From the NCBI GenBank assembly GCA_905221605.1, contig CAJNDS010002097.1, forward strand, positions 456,501 to 520,500: DNA of 64,000 nt, read 5' to 3'. Every line of letters begins with the position of its first letter. The stretch's first letter is position 1. Positions 53,232 through 61,747 of the stretch are shown here, one piece after another. The DNA is from Symbiodinium natans (taxonomy: Eukaryota > Sar > Dinophyceae > Suessiales > Symbiodiniaceae). Under the pieces are notes generated by a model. The model saw only the letters and a program-made list of their open reading frames with translations, did not search any database and was not told the origin of the DNA. A program made the position numbers and the translations under genes.

Positions 53232-54073
53232 AAAAATAATAATAATAATAAACAAACATAATAATAAGAACAATAATGCCCCTAGTTTATGGGGTTTAGG
53301 GCTTAAGGATGGGGACTTAGGATTTTAAGTTTCGGGTTACAGCTAATGTTACCTGGTAGTCCAATAGCCGTATTGTTATCAGGGCACCCTTGTTTGGGGT
53401 TGGTTACTTTATCAGGGAACCTTGAACCAGCAAAAGGGTGAAGGGTACTACCAAGTAATGGCTACCAAGTACTGTTAAGAAATATCTCAACCCAGGCCCA
53501 TAAACCCTAAACCCTAAACCCTAAACCCTAAACCCTAAACCCTAAACCCTAAACCCTAAACCCTAAACCCTAAACCCTAAACCCTAAACCCTAAACCCTA
53601 AGCTGGGGCCCGGGCAGTTGTACGGGATTCGCATGCCAAAGTCTTTGATGGAAGACTGGAGGGGGCGAGGGCCGAGTCTTTAGGGTTTAGGGTTTAGGGT
53701 TTAGGGTTTAGGGTTTAGGGTTCAGAGTCTAGGGTTTAGGGTTTAGGGTCCATGGCTTACAGGGGCTTGTAGAGGGTTTATGATGGATGTCTTTCAGAGC
53801 TTTGTAGGGCCTTGGGATGCTTTGAGGACAGAGTCGGGTTGAGGCTGTAATACAGGGGTCGGAATAAGTACTGATAGCATTCCCTCATGGTCCCTTTATA
53901 AGCATACCATAATGGCCCCCCCCAAAACCCTATTCTAACCAGTAAGACCCCCATAGTAGCCCTAAACCCCAAACCCTAAACGCTAAACCCGGACCCTAAA
54001 CCCTAAACCCTAAACCCTTAGGGTTTAGGGCCCCAATCCTTGTTGAGGTACTGTACCCTGTTGTAAATTGTGC
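52527..54073 (-). CDS. Six-exon gene end containing two all-telomere-repeat introns
   Basis: Exons 54073-54039 (GTIYNRVQYLNK), 53655-53604 (SSIKDFGMRIPYNCPGP), 53096-53047 (RHQWSCSMIFGSPRLL), 53003-52884 (GMMSPVVRALNYNLKKASGL, ACKGDSAIVGRIKGELAQFQ), 52694-52632 (PTAVWRLGGTAVTLMTRERA, A) and 52571-52527 (GPLCAFEAHAFAAL, TAG). Lengths 35, 52, 50, 120, 63 and 45 nt; phases join 0/0, 1/1, 0/0, 0/0, 0/0. Donors GA, GC, GT, GA, GT; acceptors CTCCAG, GGAAG, GTTCAG, CTAAG, GAAGCAG. Every join keeps the frame. I do not recognise the family. The fourth exon has the amphipathic, Lys/Gly/Ala-rich look of a conserved domain. Confidence 0.65.
52572..52631 (-). other. 60-bp intron made of TTTAGGG units
   Basis: On the sense strand it begins GTTTAGGGTTTAGGG and ends GGGTTTGAAGCAG, with a single off-pattern TTCTGGG unit inside. 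GT-AG, phase 0. Confidence 0.6.
53004..53046 (-). other. 43-bp intron made only of TTTAGGG-type units
   Basis: Sense strand GTTTTTAGGGTTTAGGG through GGGTTTAGGGTTCAG. GT and AG are both contributed by the repeat itself; the flanking exons are open across the junction in phase 0. The 43-bp length is near the lower limit of known spliceosomal introns. Confidence 0.6.
53119..53236. repeat. Poly-G/poly-C and A runs with a family-7 fragment
   Basis: G15 at 53,119, a segment with AGTATTCCCTGATGGTCCC, C33 near 53,188-53,221, then A15. AGCATTCCCTCATGGTCCC recurs near 53,880, marking another short hairpin family. Confidence 0.75.
53353..53469. mobile_element. Hairpin repeat, family 1
   Basis: CTGGTAGTCCAATAGCC on the left, GGTTGGTTACTTTATCAGGG inside, CTACCAAGTA repeated at the right end. 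Confidence 0.8.
53505..53603. repeat. CCCTAAA tract, about 14 perfect units
   Basis: On the sense strand of the minus gene this is TTTAGGG directly downstream of an exon, beginning A|GCTTAGGG, so it supplies the GC donor side of that intron. Confidence 0.95.
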
Positions 54074-54131
54074 CTCTGTTGGAGTGGGTTTGGGATCCAG
54101 AGCAGAATCAGGAGGCTTAGGGTTTAGGTTC

Positions 54132-54227
54132 GGATGTTCCCCCTTGTACTAACAGCTCCTCAATAGGGATGATAGCACCCCTATTCTACTCCCTATTAAG
54201 CACTATTAGTGTAAGGGGGGACATCCC
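54132..54227. mobile_element. Hairpin repeat, family 3
   Basis: CGGATGTTCCCCCTTGTACT on the left and GTAAGGGGGGACATCCC on the right, same as the 21.7 kb copy. Confidence 0.75.
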
Positions 54228-54561
54228 CTGAACCCTAAACCCTAAACCCTGAACCCTGAACCCTAAACCCCAAACCCTAAACCCTAAAAAGGTTTAGGGT
54301 GTAAAGTTTAGGGAACGCTGGGAACGCAGCAACACCGCCCGAACTCCAAAACTCTCAACATCCCAAGAGCAACACGGGGGGGGGGGGGGGTTCCGAAAAT
54401 AGGGGTACCCTTTTGGGGGTTCCTTCAAAAGACTATATGGGAGTTTGGGGTATTTAAGGGGTACTCCTACTTTCGGAAATTACTAGATGGGAATTCTTGC
54501 TTTGAAACACAAACTAACCGCTCAAGAAGGGAAAAGGGCACCTGCCTAACTCTGAGGTGCC

Positions 54562-54692
54562 CTAGCAGCCGACAGGCTCGCGTGCCTCCAACACGGTCTG
54601 CTGAGAAAAGACCATCTTCGTGTCGTTGTTGATCTGCACCTGCCCAGCTTGTTTGACGGAAAGGCTCACTTCGGGAGTGCGATGTGGATTGG
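54562..54692 (-). CDS. Candidate C-terminal exon
   Basis: AAGCAG edge preceded by an in-frame stop, then 42 codons NPHRTPEVSLSVKQAGQVQI, NNDTKMVFSQQTVLEAREPV, GC and TAG. Well-balanced composition. It lies 3' of the ankyrin gene on the same strand and could be an alternative last exon of that transcript, but no junction is evident. Confidence 0.5.
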
Positions 54693-54815
54693 CTGCTTAT
54701 GGAGGCTCTAAGCTCAGGCTCGCGTGCGGTTTCTAGTGTGGGATGTGCTTGAAGAACCTGGGTGGTCTATCGCTATGTTCAGGCTTTGAAGGCTCATTCA
54801 TGCACATATACACTG

Positions 54816-54846
<31 letters not shown>

Positions 54847-55310
54847 CATATATATATATATATAGTAGAACAGAACCCTAATGTTACTTAGAACTCTCCC
54901 CCCCCAGAAACCCTACCTAGAACTACCACCAACTGCCCCAACTTACCCGAGATGCAGCCCTTAACCTTCTAATACATAGAAAAACACCTACATATATAGA
55001 TACATACATAAACATATATGAAAATGTCATACTACATTTCCCATGCAAACTAGCCTACTGCCAGAGGAAAACCCCGTAATTACTTTCAATGATACACACA
55101 ATGATAAAGGTTTTCCCTTTGGTATCCGGTTTAGAAGTTGGGCTTCAAGGTTCAGGGTAGCTAGTTGACCCCAAGCAGATCATGCAACCCAAGTGAGATT
55201 GGCAGTGCTACCCCCGCGGCCCCCCACAAAAAAGGAAGAAAAGGCCAAAGGCAGCTAGCCCTTTCTGGTTAAAAAATATGGACACGAGACAGTGAGACAG
55301 AAAATTGCAG
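54693..55310. other. No gene seen between two minus-strand features
   Basis: It contains a TATATA hairpin at 54,813-54,866 and A/T-rich unique sequence. This is the presumptive 3' region of the ankyrin gene. Dinoflagellates often lack AATAAA and none is obvious here. Confidence 0.4.
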
Positions 55311-57812
55311 TTATTGTAACAAGCGTGCCACTTGCATGTGACCGTTCTGAGCTGCGATGGAGAGTGGCGTGGCTCCACTTGCTGCGGCCAGGTCCTTGTC
55401 CGCACCGAACTCCAGCAACAAGCGCGCCACTTCCAAGTGGCCGTTCTGAGCTGCGATGAAAAGTGGCGTGGCTCCACTTGCTTTGGCCAAGTCCTTGTCC
55501 GCACCAAATTCCAGCAACTGACGTGCCACTTCCAAGTGGCCTTTCTGAGCTGCGATGAAAAGTGGAGTGGCTCCACTTTCTATGGCCAGGTCCTTGTCCG
55601 CACCAAGCTCCAGCAACAAACGCGCCACTTCCAAGTGGCCGTTCTGAGCTGCGACGAAAAGTGGAGTGGCTCGACTTGCTATGGCCAGGTCCTTGTCCGC
55701 ACCAAGCTCCAGCAACAAACGTGAAACTTCCAAGTGGCCGTTCCAAGCTGCGATAAAAAGAGGCGTGGCGCCATCTGCTTTGACCAGGTCCTTGTCCGCA
55801 CCAAACTCCAGCAACAAACGTGCCACTTCCAAGTGGCCGTTCTGAGCTGCGATGAAAAGTGGTGTGTCTCCATCTGAAGTCGCCCGGTCCTTGTCCGCAC
55901 CAAAGTCCAGCAACAAACGTGCCACTTCCAAGTGGCCTTTCTGAGCTGCGATGAAAAGTGGCGTGGCTCCACTTGCTACGGCCAGGTCCTTGTCCGCACC
56001 AAACTCCAGCAACAAGCGCGCCACTTCCAAGTGGCCGTTCTGAGCTGCGATGAACAGAGGCGTGGCTCCACTTGCTGTGGAATGGTCCTTGTCCACACCA
56101 AGCTCCAGCAACAAACGTGCCACTTCCAAGTGGCTGTTCGAAGCTGCGACGAAAAGTGGTGTGTCTCCATCTGAAGTCGCCAGGTCCTTGTCCGCGCCAA
56201 ATTCCAGCAACAAACGTGCCACTTCCACGTGGCCGTTCTGCGCTGCGATGATAAGTGGCGTAACTCCATTCGCTTTGGCAAGGTTCTTGTCCGCACCAAG
56301 CTCCAGCAACAAGCCCGCCGTTTCCAAGTGGCCGTTTCTGGCTGCCACGAAAAGTGGCGTGGCTCCACTCGCTATGGCCAGGTCCTTGTTCGCACCGAAT
56401 TCCAGCAACAAGCGTGCCACTTCCAAGTGGCCGTTCTGAGCTGCGATGAAAAGTGGCGTGGCTCCACTTGCTTTGGCCAAGTCCTTGTCCGCACCGAACT
56501 CCAGCAAGAAGCGTGCCACTTCCGAGTGGCCGTTCTGAGCTGCGATGAACAGAGGCGTGGCTCCACTTGCTGTGGAATGGTCCTTGTCCGCACCAAGCTC
56601 CAGCAACAAACGTGCCACTTGCAAGTGGCCGTTCGAAGCTGCGACAAAAAGAGGCGTGGCTCCATCTGCTTTGACCAGGTCCTTGTCCGCACCAAACTCC
56701 AGCAACAAGCGCGCCACTTCCAAGTAACCTTTCTGAGCTGCGATGAAGAGTGGTGCGTCTCCATCTGAAGTCGCCAGGTCCTTGTCTGCACCAAAATCCA
56801 GCAACAAACGTGCCACTTCCACGTGGCCGTTCTGCGCTGCGATGAAAAGTGGCGTGGCTCCACTTGCCTTGGCTAGGTCCTTGTCCGCACCAAGCTTCAG
56901 CAACAAGCGTGCCGTTTCCAAGTGGCCGTTTCTGGCTGCCATGAAAAGTGGCGTGGCTCCACTCGCTATGGCCAGGTCCTTGCCCGCACCGAACTCCAGC
57001 AACAAGCGCACAACTTCAAAGTGGCCGTTCTGAGCTGCCATGAACAGAGGCGTGGCTCCACTTAATAGGGCAAGGTCCTTGTCCGCACAGAATTCCAGCA
57101 ACAAGCGCGCCACTTCCAAGTGGCCGTTCTGAGCTGCGATGAAAAGTGGCGTGGCTCCACTTGCTTTGGAACGGTCCTTGTCCGCACAAAGCTCCAGCAA
57201 CAAACGCGCCACTTCCAAGTGGCCGTTCTGAGCTGCGATGAACAGAGGCGTGGCTCCACTTGCCGTGGAATGGTCCTTGTCCGCACCAAACTCCAGCAAC
57301 AAACGTGCTACTTCCAAGTGGCCGTTCTGAGCTGCGATGAAAAGTGGTGTGTCTCCATGATCTTCACTTTGGTCGGTTCCCGCACCAGCTTCGAGCAGCA
57401 GCCCGGTGGCGACTTTCTTGCCAGACCTAGCTGCAACATGTAAGGCTGTCATGTTGTGTTGCGCCGTTTGGTTTGGATCTTGGGGTCGCTGCAAGATTGC
57501 TTCTACTTGTGTTGCATCGTCGGCTTCCACTGCATGGATCAGCCTGTCAACATGATCGCCTGAGGTCTCGGCAAAATCCAAGATTAGCAGGTGCAACAGG
57601 CAAGGTGTTTCCAGAACCGCCTCTTCAGGCAAGTTTCGCCCGTCTTCTTGCAGGAGCCGTTGTCGAAACCGGGGTAGCCCACAGAGCCCTTGGAGACGGA
57701 GCTTGAGGGCGCGCACGTGGCCCGTAGCAGTGTCGCCAGTAACACGTAGGAACTCCTGCTCGGACAGGCAAGCCACCTCCTGGCCAGTAGCCATCATCTG
57801 CACCCGCAACAT
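55311..57812 (-). CDS. Ankyrin-repeat protein with N-terminal ubiquitin-like region, 833 codons
   Basis: Chosen start is the ATG at 57812 (MLRVQMMATGQEVACLS); the frame is open to an earlier ATG at 57911, but that part is pyrimidine-derived. Residues 1-95: a V-x-A-L-K...LPRFRQRLLQEDGR...L-x-L-L-I-L pattern resembling a beta-grasp ubiquitin-like fold (inference), the N-terminal block I associate with many Symbiodiniaceae ankyrin proteins. Then a linker with LHVAARSGKK, and 20 full plus one partial 33-residue ankyrin repeats of consensus GATPLFIAAQNGHLEVARLL LEFGADKD. TPL, AA and GH positions are kept in almost every unit. No TTTAGGG and no intron interrupt 2.5 kb, in contrast to all neighbours. 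The protein probably acts as a binding scaffold; the partner cannot be read from sequence. Confidence 0.9.
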   Translation of the reverse strand: MLRVQMMATGQEVACLSEQEFLRVTGDTATGHVRALKLRLQGLCGLPRFRQRLLQEDGRNLPEEAVLETPCLLHLLILDFAETSGDHVDRLIHAVEADDATQVEAILQRPQDPNQTAQHNMTALHVAARSGKKVATGLLLEAGAGTDQSEDHGDTPLFIAAQNGHLEVARLLLEFGADKDHSTASGATPLFIAAQNGHLEVARLLLELCADKDRSKASGATPLFIAAQNGHLEVARLLLEFCADKDLALLSGATPLFMAAQNGHFEVVRLLLEFGAGKDLAIASGATPLFMAARNGHLETARLLLKLGADKDLAKASGATPLFIAAQNGHVEVARLLLDFGADKDLATSDGDAPLFIAAQKGYLEVARLLLEFGADKDLVKADGATPLFVAASNGHLQVARLLLELGADKDHSTASGATPLFIAAQNGHSEVARFLLEFGADKDLAKASGATPLFIAAQNGHLEVARLLLEFGANKDLAIASGATPLFVAARNGHLETAGLLLELGADKNLAKANGVTPLIIAAQNGHVEVARLLLEFGADKDLATSDGDTPLFVAASNSHLEVARLLLELGVDKDHSTASGATPLFIAAQNGHLEVARLLLEFGADKDLAVASGATPLFIAAQKGHLEVARLLLDFGADKDRATSDGDTPLFIAAQNGHLEVARLLLEFGADKDLVKADGATPLFIAAWNGHLEVSRLLLELGADKDLAIASRATPLFVAAQNGHLEVARLLLELGADKDLAIESGATPLFIAAQKGHLEVARQLLEFGADKDLAKASGATPLFIAAQNGHLEVARLLLEFGADKDLAAASGATPLSIAAQNGHMQVARLLQ

Positions 57813-57841
57813 TGCTGCACTGAAGCGGGATGTCACTCGGT

Positions 57842-57895
57842 CCCTCCTGGGCTGACTCAAGAATCGCGAGAGACAGAGAGAGGGAGACAATGTAT
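57842..57895 (-). promoter_or_regulatory. Polypyrimidine tract with AG, possible spliced-leader trans-splice acceptor
   Basis: On the sense strand a CTCCCTCTCTCTGTCTCTCG run is followed by TTCTTGAG, CAGCCCAG and then the ATG of the ankyrin ORF. Dinoflagellate mRNAs receive a 22-nt leader by trans-splicing at such AGs. Position and composition fit; which AG is used is unknown. Confidence 0.45.
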
Positions 57896-57941
57896 ACATA
57901 CTCATATACATGTATAGGGGACCCTAAAATACACCCCCCCA

Positions 57942-58170
57942 AATAGCAGGATTGCCGTATAATAAGGACCCCAATAAAGTACCCCTAACTTCGAAACCCC
58001 ATGTACTATAACAAAGCTATAATGGGATATTGGTACCCCAAGTAGAATAGAATCCCCTTAAAAGGGACCCCCAAACTTTCGCATTGCCTTACAAGTGTAT
58101 ACTTGGGTCCCAAAGTCCCTATGTAGGAGGCACTTTAAGGCTCAGGTACTCCCTATTTAACCCTAAACCC
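57942..58170. other. A/T-richer unique stretch upstream of the ankyrin gene
   Basis: Contains hairpin-like segments with CCCCAATAAAGTACCCC and GGTACCCCAAGTAGAAT, probably another short inverted-repeat family. No exon is seen. Confidence 0.35.
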
Positions 58171-58293
58171 CAAACCCTCAACCCTCAACCCTAGCCCCAA
58201 ACCCGAAACCCTAAACCCCAACCCCAAACCCTAAACCCTAAACCCTAAACCCGATATAATGGCCCCCATGTGCCCATACCGTGACAGAGCAAG

Positions 58294-58589
58294 GCTGCGT
58301 TGAGGGCGAGGCGTTCGGGCTACAAGCACTCCTACCCTGCTGAGAGCCCTGCTGCGAGCTCGGTGAGGTTGCGGTCTATGTAGGGTTTAGGGTTTAGGGT
58401 TTAGGGTTTAGGGTTTAGGGTTTAGGGTTTAGGGTTTAGGGTTTAGGGTTTAGGGTTTAGGGTTTAGGGTTTAGGATTTGGGGTTTAGGGTTTAGGGCTT
58501 AAGGGCTGGAGGTGTCCCTGCCCGGCCGCTCAAATACACTTTTTCGTGGCGGGTTCGGCACCCTGGTCTATGAGAAAGCAATGCGCAGG
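58294..58589 (+). CDS. Two exons split by a 149-bp TTTAGGG intron
   Basis: Exon 58294-58362: GAGCAAG|G, ALRARRSGYKHSYPAESPAA, SS, donor TCG|GTGAGG. Exon 58512-58589: GCTGGAG|G, VSLPGRSNTLFRGGFGTLVY, EKAMRR, donor AGG|GTGAGA. Both are exact codon multiples and join in phase 0. The intron is 20 bases of unique sequence, then about 17 TTTAGGG units, then GGGCTGGAG. Consensus donors on the plus strand favour this strand, although the first island is also open on the minus strand. Product unknown. Confidence 0.6.
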
Positions 58590-58627
58590 GTGAGACACTG
58601 ACAGGGCCTTTGAGCATCCCACGGGAC

Positions 58628-58825
58628 TGGTTAGGGTTTAAGGTTTAGGGTTTAGGGTTTAGGGTTTAGGGTTTAGGGTTTAGGGTTTAGGGTTTAGGGT
58701 TTAGGGTTTAGGGTTTAGGGTTTAGGGTTTAGGGTTTAGGGTTTAGGGTTTAGGGTTTAGGGTTTAGGGCTTAGGGTTTAGGGTTTAGAGGGTTTAGGGC
58801 TTAGGGTTTAGAGGGTTTAGGGTTA
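58628..58825. repeat. TTTAGGG tract, about 27 units
   Basis: Long perfect run, then TTTAGAGGG variants. It would be the start of the next intron of the plus-strand gene. Confidence 0.95.
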
Positions 58826-59092
58826 TATTCCTCGTATCCCCAAAAGGACACTCATTGTCAACACATACACAGACACAAACACCCACCAGTGTTTATGAGC
58901 ACCCTATATATGCACACACCAATGATTAGCAGTAGTATAAACTCTGTTTCCTAGGAAGTTTACGTACATCCTACGAACCTCGCACCCTGAATGCTAATTC
59001 TGAACCCTCGGCCCTCAGTCCCAAGTATGAACCCTCAGGCCCCCAAGTTCGATGAACCCTGAACCCCTAAGAACCCTGTGATCCCTAAACCC

Positions 59093-59355
59093 TATATCCC
59101 GAGTCATGAGCTAGGAATGTCCAAATATTCCTAATATGGCCCTCTTAAGCCCAATAAGGGAAATAGATAAATAACCCAAGGGCCTACCGAGTGAACCCTA
59201 AGGACCCTAAATCCCATCAACCCTACTTGGAGGTTCATGGTACTTATTAACTAATTATAACTCTACTTATAACTGTACTGGTAACCATCTTCGGGCACTT
59301 AAGGGGCTTATAAGCGGGTTGTAAGTACAGGTATAATTGGTTAATAAGTACCCCT
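59093..59355. mobile_element. Nested hairpin repeats (family 5 inside a shared spacer, then family 2)
   Basis: ATATCCCGAGTCATGA and ACCCTAAGGACCCTAAA are contiguous at 60.66 kb and 61.59 kb but here are separated by a family-5 copy (about 59,108-59,200). A family-2 copy starts at 59,226 and loses its right end to CCCTAAA units at 59,352. Confidence 0.7.
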
Positions 59356-59438
59356 GAACCCTAAACCCTAAACCCTAAACCCTAAACCATAAACCCTAAA
59401 CCCTAAACCCTAAACCCTAAACCCTAAACCCGAACTAC

Positions 59439-59744
59439 GCAGAGCCTCTGAATCCTCAGCCCATTCTCGGAATGCAAGATGGAGGGTGTCAGTGCTGATT
59501 TGGGAGCCTAAAGCCTCAACCCGCCACCCGATTTCCCCCTAAACCCGTGACCCGAAGCCCTAAACCCTAGCCCTAAACCCTAAACCCTAAACCCTAGCCC
59601 TAAACCCTAAATCCTAGACCATGCTCTGATAAAGCCCCCATCTGAGCTCAAAGGTTCCTTCAGAGTTGGGTGGCGACTGTAGCTCGGTGCATTGACGCCT
59701 TTGCGACTGTTGCAAGGTCCGAATCTGCACCTTTTGCTGGGGGC
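59439..59744 (-). CDS. Two candidate exons
   Basis: Exon 59744-59620: CTAAG|GC, 41 codons PQQKVQIRTLQQSQRRQCTE, LQSPPNSEGTFELRWGLYQS, M, with an ATG|GTCTAG edge. Exon 59507-59439: TTTAG|G, best frame QISTDTLHLAFREWAEDSEA, with a GTAGTT donor; this island is open in all minus frames, so its frame is uncertain. Confidence 0.45.
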
Positions 59745-60188
59745 CTTAGGGTTTAGGGTTTAGGGTTTGGGGTTTAGGGTATAGGGTTTAGGGATGTAGG
59801 AGCTCGGGTTTGGGGCATACAACCGGCGTACTCGAGACGCAAGGAACTTTTTTTGCGCGCTCATGGGTAGCAATACCTGAGTTTATAACCTACAAACAAG
59901 GGTACCCTTTTGGGTTTTGAAGGGGCGAACAAGGGAACCTTAACCCCCAAATAGCGAAACAAGGCTACTATAGCAGTAGCTGGCCAGAACCCTATTTGAG
60001 GTTACATGAAACCATACTACTTATGACTAGACATGAACCCTCAAATCATTGAATCCTAGAGCCCAGACTTATATGACTGAACATGAACCTTCAAGTACTT
60101 CCGCCACATCTCCTTGAACCGTAAACCCTAACCCTAAACCCTAAACCCTAAAACCTAAACCCTAGACCCCTAAACCCCACATTGCCAG

Positions 60189-61747
60189 GACCTTGCGGCA
60201 TCGCCGGCATCGGCATTAACTTGCCAGCTGTGCTCTGGCAGGACCAGGGTAAGACTGGATTGCAGCAGCTCTAAACCCCGAAGGGTTTAGGGTTTAGGGT
60301 TTTGAACTCCAAACTCTAAACCTGTTTAGACCCTGAAACCTTAAACGCCGAACCCTAAACCCTAAACTTTAAATTCTAGACAACCAGCCCGAAGCCCTAA
60401 GCAACTAGCCAGAAGGCTAAGACCGTAAACCGATATACTCCACGGATTCCCCCAAACTCCCCCAAGAGCCCCTAAACCCTAAACTTCAAAACGCTCCCCA
60501 AACCCTAAACGCTAAGCCCGCACGCGGCGCAGCTGCTCAAGCCTGGTAGCCCAGTAGCCATAATTATTATAACAAGGGCACCCTTTGGGGGTTGGTTACC
60601 TTGTAAGCGAACCCAGAACCAAAAAACAAAGGGAAAAGGGTAGCACTAACCTACCAAGCATATATCCCGAGTCATGAACCCTAAGGACCCTAAACCCTCA
60701 CGAACCTAAACCTTAAACCCCAAACCCTAAACCCTAAACCCGCTGCTCAAGCCCCTGGGATCAGGGCTCACACAGCCTGCTGTGGCGAGAGCTGCTGGCC
60801 CAGCTCCGCCTCGCAGTTCGGTTGGGGTTTAGGGTTTAGGGTTTAGGGTTTAGGGTTTAGGGTTTAGGGTTTAGGGTTTAGGGTCTAGGGTCTAGGGTCT
60901 AGGGCTTAGGGCTTAGGGTTTAGGGTTTAGGGTTTAGGATTTAGGCCTTATGGAGTTTACGGTTTGGGGTTTAGGGTTTAGGTTGGGAGGGGGGGGGGGG
61001 GGGGGCGTGACTCAGGGATCATGGACCATTTCCCTGGCTGCTCCTGAGAAGACGTAAAAAATGAACTCTCCCCCCAAACCCTAAACCCTAAACCCTAAAC
61101 CCTAAACCCTAAACCCTAAACAAGTAGGGTCTGGCGTCTGGAACTGCCGTGGCCGAGCCGGTAGCAGGAGCGATGGAGCGGAGCCCACATCTGAGGTTGG
61201 GGAGCAGGCTGCCCAACCTTGCAGTCCCTCCGTGAGTACATGAAAATCCTTCTCCTCCCTGCAATTAGGGTTTAGGGTTTAGGGTTTAGGGTTTAGGGTT
61301 TAGGGTTTACCCATTCCCCCCGACCGGGCGAAGCGGGCCAGACTCGGCTTGCCACAAGGGCTGCGTACTTTTGGCTAGCAGGGACTGAGGGAATGAGGGC
61401 CGCCTATATTGTCCCTTTAAGGGCTTATATGTAGGGTACCTCGTTCCCCCATTCCCTACGAACCAACAGTACTTGGTAGCCCAGTAACCATATTATAATA
61501 AGGGCACCTTTTTGGGGGGTTGGTTACTTTATCAGGGAAACCATTTAAAAAACCAAGACAGGGTACCACTGGGCAAAAAAGCCTATATCCCTAGTCATGA
61601 ACCCTAAGGACCCTAAACCCTAAACCCTAAACCCTAAACCCTATACCCTATACCCTAAACCCTAAACCCAAGAGCTGCTGAGCCAGCTTCCGTGCGAGAA
61701 GTTCCATGCCGTGTCGCACCACATCGACGTGCGCTTCTACCGGCTGT
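60189..61747 (+). CDS. Plus-strand exon group with good splice sites
   Basis: 60189-60248: TTGCCAG|G, PCGIAGIGINLPAVLWQDQ, consensus donor GG|GTAAGA. 60517-about 60545: CTAAG|CC, RTRRSCS, ending in a family-1 hairpin. 60752-about 60830: CTCAAG|C, either WDQGSHSLLWRELLAQLRLA or another frame. 61127-61231: AAGTAG|G, GLASGTAVAEPVAGAMERSP, HLRLGSRLPNLAVP, consensus donor CC|GTGAGT. About 61341-61368: GPDSACHK. 61673-61747: CCAAG|AG, LLSQLPCEKFHAVSHHIDVR, FYRL, donor T|GTGGGT. The first, fourth and last are convincing alone; the middle islands admit more than one frame. Family not recognised. Confidence 0.5.
60543..60657. mobile_element. Hairpin repeat, family 1, part of an intron cassette
   Basis: CTGGTAGCCCAGTAGCC on the left, CCTACCAAG on the right, followed by ATATCCCGAGTCATGAACCC and a CCCTAAA run. 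The whole block is bracketed by a 12-bp direct repeat. Confidence 0.8.
60820..60960. repeat. TTTAGGG tract with TCTAGGG and CTTAGGG blocks
   Basis: Three consecutive TCTAGGG and two CTTAGGG units sit within a standard tract. Confidence 0.95.
61472..61585. mobile_element. Hairpin repeat, family 1, second intron cassette
   Basis: CTTGGTAGCCCAGTAACC on the left and GGTACCACTGGGC on the right, again followed by ATATCCCTAGTCATGAACCC, CCCTAAGGA and a CCCTAAA tail reaching the exon at 61,673. Confidence 0.8.

Noticed and set aside
55208-57033. Repetitive 100-180 codon frames on both strands across the ankyrin gene
   Set aside because: They are periodic shadows of the 99-bp ankyrin unit read out of frame.
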